A program made the position numbers and the translations under genes. Of a stretch of DNA of 64,000 bases, positions 31,600-37,447 are shown one piece after another. Below the pieces are notes generated by a model. The model made no database searches and was not told the origin of the DNA. It saw only the letters and a program-made list of their open reading frames with translations. The DNA is from Oscillospiraceae bacterium (GTDB lineage: Bacteria > Bacillota > Clostridia > Oscillospirales > Ruminococcaceae): the NCBI GenBank assembly GCA_025757985.1, contig CP107210.1, positions 2,666,001-2,730,000 of the forward strand. The letters run 5' to 3'. How positions within the stretch are numbered: position 1 is the stretch's first letter; each line of letters starts with the position of its first letter.

Positions 31600-31977
31600 T
31601 TCACCCCTGTTCCCGGCCGTTCCACAAGCGCGGCCCGAGATGCCCCACCACGCGTTGCCGAGGCCGCTGACCGAGTCAGCGCACCCGAGGGCGGCATTCG
31701 CGCCGTTCCAGAGGAAGCCGACGGCCCGCCATTCGCGCAAGGCGTTCGTCGCGTTCTCCGAATAAAAGCCCGCGCGATAGCCCGTGTTAGAGTTCGCGTC
31801 GAGGCCGTCCGGGAAGTTGGCGCACGGGTGAGCCGGGTCGAATCCCATGCTTGAGATATAGCGCCACCCTGCCGAGGTCGGCGGCGTGAGACTATACGAA
31901 AGCGCCTTATAGGCCGAGCCGATTGCGTTGTTCGTGATCTCGCTCGCCTTTTTGCAAATTCTGGACGTCCGCCGGGG
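31588..31977 (-). pseudogene. DGR target protein, C-terminal part only
   Basis: An open frame without ATG, GTG or TTG until the internal ATG at 31848. It encodes ASEITNNAIGSAYKALSYSL, GWRYISSMGFDPAHP, then the variable segment (R-A-V-G-F-L-W-N-G-A-N-A-A...) and ends SGRACGTAGNRGEFAA. The Gly/Trp/Asn pattern fits the C-type-lectin-like fold of DGR targets, but only about 125 residues remain. The upstream tail-chaperone gene overlaps it in another frame, and the fusion point near 31950 looks like a deletion junction. Expression would need a shift of frame or the internal ATG (86 residues). Confidence 0.75.
31629..31730 (-). repeat. DGR variable repeat (VR)
   Basis: Lies near the 3' end of the target frame, ending 39 bp before its stop codon. 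Relative to the TR the encoded changes are Gln to Arg, Asn to Phe, Arg to Trp, Thr to Ala, Asn to Asp, Asn to Val, Asn to Ser, Arg to Trp and Asn to Gly, all from sense-strand adenine changes. The GC-only stretch CGGGCCGCG near its 3' end is shared with the TR and may act as the initiation site of mutagenic homing. Confidence 0.95.
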
Positions 31978-32251
31978 TCATTTCAAAAGGCCCCGCGAGA
32001 AACTCGTAAACGCGGCCCTCTACGCGGGCCTCGGTTGCGATTTCGATGATCTTGAAAACTCCGCTCACGCCGACGCGGACAATAAAATCGTCGTTGCGTT
32101 CCTTGGCCGTTTTGTCGTCTCCGTCGGCTTTTGTTTCGTTTTCCGCGTTCTTGACGAGGTCTTTGATAGTCGTTTCAATGCCCTGCTTTTTTTCAATCGC
32201 AGAAACGACTCGCAATGCGGCGAAAACGTCCGATGCAATGAGTTTACGCAT
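31907..32251 (-). CDS. Phage tail assembly chaperone-like protein, truncated
   Basis: 114 residues. MRKLIASDVFAALRVVSAIE and VEGRVYEFLAGPFEMTPADV are characteristic of Gp14-type tail chaperones of Firmicutes siphophages, which bind the tape measure protein. After VQNL the sequence changes to a polar tail, QKGERDHEQRNRLGL, read out of frame from the DGR target fragment, so the native C-terminus is lost. Start ATG overlaps the end of the major tail gene region by 3 bp spacing. Confidence 0.75.
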   Translation of the reverse strand: MRKLIASDVFAALRVVSAIEKKQGIETTIKDLVKNAENETKADGDDKTAKERNDDFIVRVGVSGVFKIIEIATEARVEGRVYEFLAGPFEMTPADVQNLQKGERDHEQRNRLGL

Positions 32252-32254
32252 GGT

Positions 32255-32857
32255 TTACGCCTCCTTGGGCCAGTAGATTTTATAGGGCGGCGCTTCGAGA
32301 TCGTTCGGGTCATAGTGGCCCGCGAAAATGACCTGAACGCTCGCCTCGTCGTTGTCCTTGGGCTGAATCGAGAGGTCGTTCGTGTTGAAAGCGTTGAAAA
32401 TCTGAATGATGATCGGTTTTTCGCTGCCGACGAGGCGTCCGATATAGGTGACGTTTTCGGTGTAATCATCGAGCTCGATAGCCGATTTCGGAACGATAAC
32501 GTCGTAGCCCGTGACGCTTTCCTCGGTCGTCTTTTTGGCTGCCGTCATTGCCTCGACGATCGTGTCGGCGGTCAATTCCTTTACGGTCGCCTGCATGGTG
32601 GTCGTCCAGTAGTCGAGGATATAGAGCCCCTTCGTGTTCTCCGGGGCCCCGTCAACCTGTGAATAATGGCCGACCTTGGCGGCCTTAAACTCGCCGCCGC
32701 CCGTGGTGGCGCCGAGAAGTTTGCCCGCCGTCTTTGCGCTCTCGTAGGTGTCCGTTCCCGGGATAAAGTCTTTTGCAAAAACGCCCGCGCCGAGCACAAA
32801 ATGCTCGACGGTCTTTTCGGTCATTCCCGTCATACGCTTAGTGTTAAAAATGCTCAT
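32255..32857 (-). CDS. Phage major tail protein
   Basis: 200 residues, beta-rich, with TYESAKTAGKLLGATTGGGE, KGLYILDYWTTTMQATVKEL and ENVTYIGRLVGSEKPIIIQI; the size, position and sequence style fit the tail tube protein of long-tailed phages. Start follows AAAGGGG. It would polymerise around the tape measure protein, which is missing here. Confidence 0.75.
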   Translation of the reverse strand: MSIFNTKRMTGMTEKTVEHFVLGAGVFAKDFIPGTDTYESAKTAGKLLGATTGGGEFKAAKVGHYSQVDGAPENTKGLYILDYWTTTMQATVKELTADTIVEAMTAAKKTTEESVTGYDVIVPKSAIELDDYTENVTYIGRLVGSEKPIIIQIFNAFNTNDLSIQPKDNDEASVQVIFAGHYDPNDLEAPPYKIYWPKEA

Positions 32858-32860
32858 AGG

Positions 32861-33265
32861 TTAAACCCCTTTCACAAGTGCTTGAAAATCCAGCGTCACG
32901 AGCCGCCGGGTGATTGTTTTGTCTGTGTCCTCAACGGGGGAAGATCGCCCGCCGTAGAGGTGCAAATAAATGTGTTCATCATTGTAGACCGCACCGTCGA
33001 GATCGAACAGAACATTTTGAACGATTTTCTCAACCTCGGCCGCGCCTGTATTGCCCGCAATGCGAACCGTCAACGTGCCTTTTTTGAGATTATCCTCGGC
33101 CCATGTTGTAAAAAAGAACACAATTCGAGGGTAGCTCGCCGCTGTCGCCGTATTGCTGTACGTTGCGACGCCCGACGAGTTTTTCAGCAATCCGCCGACG
33201 GTTTTGTTGAAAACTGTGTTGAAACTCTCGTTCAACTCGGTTTTATTCTTCGCCGCTCGAGCCAT
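32861..33265 (-). CDS. Phage tail terminator-like protein
   Basis: 134 residues between a gp10-like gene and the major tail gene, the position of the tail completion/terminator protein. Content such as YPRIVFFFTTWAEDNLKKGT and AVYNDEHIYLHLYGGRSS suggests a mixed alpha/beta fold. It overlaps the end of the upstream gene by 23 bp. Assignment rests mainly on gene order. Confidence 0.55.
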   Translation of the reverse strand: MARAAKNKTELNESFNTVFNKTVGGLLKNSSGVATYSNTATAASYPRIVFFFTTWAEDNLKKGTLTVRIAGNTGAAEVEKIVQNVLFDLDGAVYNDEHIYLHLYGGRSSPVEDTDKTITRRLVTLDFQALVKGV

Positions 33266-33914
33266 CGTCTTTTAATTCCCCCTCGTTAATAAGTCCGAGA
33301 GCCCTGTTCTCGTCCTCGACTGCCGAAAGATATTGACCCTCGATCAACCTGATTTCGTCGATGTGCTCGCGCACGGTCGTCGTCAAGATCGCCCGTTTCG
33401 GTTGCCGCGCTGTAAACGAGAAAAGCGCCCCGGCCTTTGTTTTTCTGGCGCCGCGAAACTCGTCGCCGAGCTCTTGCAGGACGCCGTACCATGTGTTAGG
33501 TTTTGAGCCGACCTGTAAATCGGTTTCGATTTTGCGCACCCAGTAGCCGAACGCCGAGTATGCACGTTTTCGCCCTCCGGGTGTCTTTCCGAGAGCTCTG
33601 CCGAAACGTTCGCGCGTCTGCTTTCGGGCGGTGTTGCAGACGAATTTACCGACGTCGCGCAAGGCGGCGCGGCTTAGTTCCTTGATCGTCCACGCGGTAC
33701 GGTCTACGTTTGACAGGTATGTGATGTGCTGGCCCCGGAACGGCTCGAGTATATCGCCGATCGCGTCGTCGAGTGCTACAAAGAGAGTTTTGACGGGCAG
33801 CGTGTCAGCGTCCTCGAGGCCCGCATTGCAAAGCTCGACCGCGATCTCGACAAAACGACCGACTTGCTCTTTGCGGCGCCCAGCGCGGCGGCGGTCGATC
33901 GTATAAATAAGCAC
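33243..33914 (-). pseudogene. gp10-like head-tail connector fused at its start to integrase antisense
   Basis: The last about 160 residues (TYLSNVDRTAWTIKELSRAA, GKTPGGRKRAYSAFGYWVRK, then WYGVLQELGDEFRGARKTKA) read as a HK97 gp10-like protein. The first 60 residues are simply the complement of the serine-integrase gene and have no phage similarity. The junction lies near 33720-33735, where the native ATG has been lost. It records a deletion that removed everything from the integrase N-terminus to the connector gene, including terminase, portal and capsid. Confidence 0.65.
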
Positions 33915-34300
33915 GTCGTCGAGCTTGAGGCGCAGAAAGGCGAGCTCGAGGCCGAGCTCTCCGGGCTCAAGATCGCGGCGGCTATAACGTACACCCGCGG
34001 CGATGTCGTTGCGTGGTTAAAGCAATTTTGCAATGGCGACCCCCTTGAGGCCGAGTTTCGGCGGCGCATTGTCGAGACGTTCATAAATTCCGTGTACGTC
34101 TACGACGACCGAATCGTTATTTATTTCAACGTGCGCGGCGGTAAACAAATCAGTTACGCCGAAATGCTTGAGAGTGCTGGCGACGTCGAGCCCCTCCCTC
34201 CGGGCCCGAAAAACGAAAAAAGCGGCGGCCCCGATAACGGAACCGCCGCAAGCAATAGCAAAGAGAGATTTTTACACGGAAAAAATACCGAACAAACGAC
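33726..34300 (+). pseudogene. Large serine integrase, C-terminal fragment
   Basis: Encodes PERLEYIADRVVECYKESFD, coiled-coil segments (RVSVLEARIAKLDRDLDKTT, AVDRINKHVVELEAQKGELE) and FRRRIVETFINSVYVYDDRIVIYFNV, the C-terminal domain of a large serine recombinase. The catalytic N-terminal domain and zinc ribbon are absent. It ends next to attR, as an integrase should. The open frame runs on to 34451 through non-native sequence. Excision by this enzyme is not possible. Confidence 0.8.
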
Positions 34301-34309
34301 CGAGAGCGC

Positions 34310-34335
34310 GGTTCGTTTTTGTTCGGGTTTGGTTC
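34310..34335 (+). other. attR of the prophage remnant
   Basis: 24-bp half-site (34310-34333), inverse of that at 28068-28091 with three mismatches, followed by the core TC (34334-34335). The flanking ACCAAA continues into the original chromosomal sequence after tRNA-Glu. Confidence 0.75.
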
Positions 34336-34346
34336 ACCAAAAAATG

Positions 34347-34375
34347 CTCCCCAGCTTAGGCTGGGGAGTTTTTTT
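34347..34375 (+). terminator. Displaced terminator of the rRNA/tRNA-Glu operon
   Basis: CTCCCCAGC (34347-34355), loop TTAG, GCTGGGGAG (34360-34368), T-run. Removing the prophage (28068-34335) places it 13 bp after the CCA of tRNA-Glu. Confidence 0.75.
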
Positions 34376-34450
34376 GGTGCTTCCGTGCGAGGAATCGAAC
34401 AGGACGGCCGCCCGCAGGCGGCAAAAAACAATCCTGCGGATTGTTTTTTA
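34375..34450. other. tRNA 3'-end-like relic and terminator hairpin between the two elements
   Basis: The complement of 34375-34400 reads gttcgattcc-tcgcacggaagcacca, like the T-loop and acceptor end of a tRNA but without a paired T-stem; probably an attachment relic. A perfect hairpin AAAAAACAATCC-tgc-GGATTGTTTTTT (34423-34449) follows. Confidence 0.5.
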
Positions 34451-34455
34451 GTCCG

Positions 34456-34482
34456 CGGGTGCTTTACTTTTTACGCACCTCA
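34456..34482 (+). other. attL of the integrative mobilizable element
   Basis: CG core (34456-34457) and half-site 34458-34479, inverse of 44412-44433 with one mismatch in 22. Joined around CG they form a 46-bp palindromic attP. Confidence 0.7.
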
Positions 34483-34577
34483 CGATGCAAAGGCAGCGAT
34501 TAAGATGTTTGCGCAAAAAGGGAATTCATCCATCGATGAATTCCCTTTTTGCTCTTAGTATTTTATGGAACATTTAG

Positions 34578-35021
34578 TCACGAATTCCAGCCATGACAGA
34601 TTATAGCATATGTACCTTCTGAAGTGTAGGCCCCTTCTGTGTATCCACAAGAAGGACATTTCCACTCATAAGAAAGAAGAAAATTGTATACACCATCAGT
34701 TCCTTGAGCCATGCTGAGACAGCTTTGTTCTTGAACAGGGAGCTTTTCGCTGTTAGTTAGAGTTGCACGCATTTCGGCTTTACAAGTTGGGCATACCGGG
34801 ACTTTTTCAGAGGTTTCGATTAAAACTTTGGATAAAGTATCCTCAGGAGTCAGAGGGTTACCACCATGATATAAAACTTCCAAGGGCTTTTCTTCTAGGT
34901 CTTCGTTAAGGCCTGAGAAGATTTCTGATGTCTCAGATGGATTCTCTGGTGTCATCGAGCAAGCCGAAAGCGCAACACATACACTTAACAAAAAAAGGCT
35001 CCATCTCATATACATAGCCAT
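34578..35021 (-). CDS. Lipoprotein with two CPxC pairs, ICHGWN end
   Basis: 147 residues. Signal segment WSLFLLSVCVALSACSM with lipobox LSAC predicts membrane anchoring outside the cell. The mature part has CPTC and CPSC pairs that would form a zinc ribbon and ends ICHGWNS. The next gene's product ends ICHGWNG, so the two are related. Lowest GC of the window. No known function; it may belong with the secreted product at 36400. Confidence 0.7.
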   Translation of the reverse strand: MAMYMRWSLFLLSVCVALSACSMTPENPSETSEIFSGLNEDLEEKPLEVLYHGGNPLTPEDTLSKVLIETSEKVPVCPTCKAEMRATLTNSEKLPVQEQSCLSMAQGTDGVYNFLLSYEWKCPSCGYTEGAYTSEGTYAIICHGWNS

Positions 35022-35024
35022 GGC

Positions 35025-35348
35025 TCACCCATTCCAGCCGTGACAAATTCTAACATCCTCGCCTGTATCAACGCTATATTCTGCGGATTTGTACACACAC
35101 GAGCCGCAAATATCTTGATAGTACGCTATGATATCCATCACCTCATCTGTTCCTTGGGTATAGTGATCACAGGGTTCCTGACGATTGTTCGCTGTTCTCG
35201 TATGATTTTTGACAGAGACTACCGAGAAGCGCCCACAGTTAGGACATTCAAGACGATGAGGTTTAATTGCTTCGTTTTCTGCAAAAACAGACATGCTGAA
35301 AATAGCAACACAGAAAACCGTCATAAGAGAACTAATGATTTTTTTCAT
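35025..35348 (-). CDS. Secreted small Cys-containing protein, ICHGWN end
   Basis: 107 residues with a cleavable signal peptide (MKKIISSLMTVFCVAIFSMS, cut after VFA). The mature part carries CPNC, then CGSC, and ends RICHGWNG, a shorter paralogue of the lipoprotein 4 bp downstream. The start at 35348 follows AAGGAG; the frame to 35444 lacks a ribosome site. Divergent from the PadR gene across the operator at 35480. Confidence 0.7.
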   Translation of the reverse strand: MKKIISSLMTVFCVAIFSMSVFAENEAIKPHRLECPNCGRFSVVSVKNHTRTANNRQEPCDHYTQGTDEVMDIIAYYQDICGSCVYKSAEYSVDTGEDVRICHGWNG

Positions 35349-35479
35349 GATAAACTCCTTGTAATTATATGTTAATGATATTGCGGCGATATTTTCATCT
35401 TTATGGGCATTTCTCTCTGCATAGGAATCACCAAGGCCTTTCATAATAGTGAAGATTTTTCTAATAAGAGAATACCAGA

Positions 35480-35534
35480 ATTATATATATTTGTCAATGA
35501 AAAGTGTTGACAAATATATATAATCTGTTATAGT
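35480..35534. promoter_or_regulatory. Divergent promoters overlapping an 18-bp-arm perfect palindrome
   Basis: Arms 35480-35497 and 35507-35524 are exact reverse complements, separated by 9 bp. Each inner end supplies a TTGACA -35: plus strand TTGACA (35507-35512) with TATAGT (35529-35534); minus strand TTGACA (35497-35492) with TATTCT 17 bp on. It is the likely operator of the PadR protein and would control both directions. Confidence 0.75.
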
Positions 35535-35566
35535 GATATTGAACAAAAGACAAGGTGGTTTCGCTC

Positions 35567-35956
35567 ATGGAACAGGAAAAAAGATCAAAGGTGAACCCCA
35601 CTCAGAGTATGCGGGATGCCATGAAGAAAGCCACTACTGAAATGTTGGTTTTATTTATGCTACGTCAAAAGCCTATGTATACTTACCAGATGGCTCAAGA
35701 AGTAAGCCGCCTAACACAAGGGGTTCTCACCTACAATACAATGTATCTTGCTGTATATCGACTTCAGGAAAATGGATTTATTGAAGAAGCCGAAAAACGA
35801 ATTGAAGATGGGAGAGCACGCATTTACTTAGGTATCACATCTTCAGGACAATGCTATTACGATCAGCTTCGAACAGAGTACAAGCTATTTACAGCGACAT
35901 TAGAAACCTTAATGAATATGGATGGACATTTATACGCGGAGGGCAAGAATGGTTAG
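35567..35956 (+). CDS. PadR family transcriptional regulator
   Basis: 129 residues. The winged helix is clear: ATTEMLVLFMLRQKPMYTYQ, then GVLTYNTMYLAVYRLQENGF and the wing ARIYLGITSSGQCYYDQL, followed by the dimerising C-terminal helix. The start ATG at 35567 follows AAGGTGG; an upstream GTG at 35555 is less likely. It overlaps the next gene by 8 bp, so the two are translationally coupled. Confidence 0.88.
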   Translation: MEQEKRSKVNPTQSMRDAMKKATTEMLVLFMLRQKPMYTYQMAQEVSRLTQGVLTYNTMYLAVYRLQENGFIEEAEKRIEDGRARIYLGITSSGQCYYDQLRTEYKLFTATLETLMNMDGHLYAEGKNG

Positions 35957-36416
35957 TGAAAAGGATTTGCAATCCTATTTGAAGGTTGCGGCATCAGCAC
36001 TGCCCTGTCGTGAAGCCCGCAAAGAGTTTTCTTCTTATGTACATAACGTGGCGCACGATATAAGCATTGAAAATCCAGATGCCGACTTTGCTACTGTTGC
36101 AAGCTTGTTGGGAACCACGCCTAAACAAGTCGCTGCAGATTTCGTGGAAAGTCAATCGCCGCAAACAATATCACGGTGGAATCGCTCTGCACATCGTTAC
36201 AAATATGGCTTGCAATTATTAGTCGGAATAATTGTAGTGGTTCTTTTTTCTGTAGTAATCTTTTTCACGACAACGAAAGGAGTGATGATCGTCAACACCG
36301 AGACTACCTATACAGATTTAGGTGGAGAAGATTACTCACAGAACGAACTCGATAAAATGGCAAAACAAAAACTTGAACAAATTGCAAAGGAGTGTCAATA
36401 TGACAAAAACACTTAA
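35949..36416 (+). CDS. Membrane protein of the PadR-linked type (DUF6120/DUF1700-like)
   Basis: 155 residues. A soluble N-terminal helical domain (KDLQSYLKVAASALPCREAR, FATVASLLGTTPKQVAADFV) that resembles the DUF1700 family found beside PadR genes, then one transmembrane segment (YGLQLLVGIIVVVLFSVVIF) and a short polar tail. Overlaps padR by 8 bp and the next gene by 17 bp, so the three form one operon. Perhaps a sensor or anti-regulator; this is inference. Confidence 0.7.
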   Translation: MVSEKDLQSYLKVAASALPCREARKEFSSYVHNVAHDISIENPDADFATVASLLGTTPKQVAADFVESQSPQTISRWNRSAHRYKYGLQLLVGIIVVVLFSVVIFFTTTKGVMIVNTETTYTDLGGEDYSQNELDKMAKQKLEQIAKECQYDKNT

Positions 36417-36852
36417 ACGGGTTATCGCACTGCTGTCTGTTTCTATGTTCATGGCTCTTTTTTCACTTTCTTGCTTTGCACAGGAAAACAGTTCTGCCAA
36501 AAAGATTTATACTGAAGATTTAGGGGATGGCATTACTGCGGTTGTCACATTATCAGAAACAAACGGCATGGCCCGGAGTTCAAAAACCTATAACGTTACA
36601 AAAGAATATTATAAAGATGGAACTTACATAGGTGTAGCTACTTTATACGCATCCTTCTATTACGATGGTTCTTCTGCCAGTGCTACTGCAGCAAGCGGAG
36701 CGGGAGCAGGTTCTAACGGGTGGAGCTATGGAGATCAAAAGACATGGACTAGCGGAAACGGTGCCTATTTAAATGCAACGCTGTCCAAAAACGGAACGTT
36801 TATCCCCGTAAGCCTCGCACTGCGCTGTGATGCTCGCGGCAATGTCTCTTGA
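36400..36852 (+). CDS. Secreted protein, possible bacteriocin-like product
   Basis: 150 residues with a signal peptide (RVIALLSVSMFMALFSLSCF, cut near CFA-QE). The mature part of about 120 residues is rich in Ser, Gly, Thr and Tyr (YYDGSSASATAASGAGAGS) and has one cysteine near its C-terminus (LRCDARGNVS). The start follows AAAGGAG inside the preceding gene. Size, secretion and PadR control would fit an antimicrobial or adhesion protein, but no known family is recognised. Confidence 0.65.
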   Translation: MTKTLKRVIALLSVSMFMALFSLSCFAQENSSAKKIYTEDLGDGITAVVTLSETNGMARSSKTYNVTKEYYKDGTYIGVATLYASFYYDGSSASATAASGAGAGSNGWSYGDQKTWTSGNGAYLNATLSKNGTFIPVSLALRCDARGNVS

Positions 36853-37108
36853 AAAACCATTCGATGTCTTTTGGTCATTCAAACAAAAATAATCCGTAAA
36901 ATGACCAGTACGATTTGAGTGATATACTCACAATAAGGTCTATTTCTCCCATTAACTTTCTTCCTATTTACGAGTTGATGATTTCGCGTGTTTTTCCTAC
37001 TTATTTTATTTATAAGCTACAATTGAGTCATTTCCCATGTACTCTAATTCTACGCAATTTCAAAGGAGAAATTTTATAAAAAAGTTACTGCTTCGCGATT
37101 CATTGATA
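36853..37108. other. Intergenic stretch without a gene
   Basis: AT-rich sequence after the secreted-protein gene; no open frame with a ribosome site and no repeat of the host families. Confidence 0.5.
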
Positions 37109-37152
37109 AAAAGTAACACCGCCTCAGTTTGAGGCGGTGTTACTTTTTATCA
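37109..37152. terminator. Strong bidirectional terminator
   Basis: AAAAAGTAACACCGCCTCA and TGAGGCGGTGTTACTTTTT flank a short loop; arms are exact complements. Confidence 0.85.
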
Positions 37153-37271
37153 CCTTTTTTCTCTTTATGTGAATCACTGTATCTTCTCATACAGCGTATA
37201 AATAACCAACCAATGTACACCGAAATAAGAATCATAAGTACTTGCCAAATCATCTGTACTAATCTCATCAT
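37140..37271 (-). CDS. Small single-span membrane peptide
   Basis: 43 residues too short for most gene callers: MMRLVQMIWQVLMILISVYI begins one transmembrane helix (about 5-26), followed by a strongly basic tail (CMRRYSDSHKEKKGDKK). GAGG lies 8 bp before the start. Its 3' end is inside the terminator. The shape is like small membrane effectors or type I toxins, but no antisense RNA can be shown. Confidence 0.4.
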   Translation of the reverse strand: MMRLVQMIWQVLMILISVYIGWLFIRCMRRYSDSHKEKKGDKK

Positions 37272-37447
37272 CGTATTCCTCATGTGACAGGGTTTAATAT
37301 CTAATGCTATCATTGTATCGCTTTTTTTAATTTGTCAATATCTATATCAGAATTGCATTCTTATCCGGCCTTAATAATCAAATCAGTGGCCTCTATATCT
37401 CCTGTGATGGTCACATATTGTTGCAAATATTATTATTCGATTTATAC

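Larger units (their letters stand above)
28068..34335. mobile_element. Decayed siphovirus prophage carrying a diversity-generating retroelement
   Basis: A 6.27-kb element bounded by attL and attR at tRNA-Glu. Remaining genes run on the minus strand in siphophage order: gp10-like connector, tail terminator-like, major tail protein, tail chaperone (truncated), DGR target 3' end, reverse transcriptase, small tail-region proteins, GH25 lysozyme, holin. Terminase, portal, capsid, tape measure and the integrase N-terminus are missing. Two deletion junctions can be located, near 33725 and near 31950. It cannot form particles alone. Confidence 0.8.

Noticed and set aside
31357..31854. Plus-strand frame with an internal peptide repeat
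   Set aside because: The repeat is the TR/VR pair read on the antisense strand; the coding sense is minus.
32666..33289. Plus-strand open frame across tail genes
   Set aside because: Complement of the minus-strand tail genes, which have ribosome sites and phage gene order.
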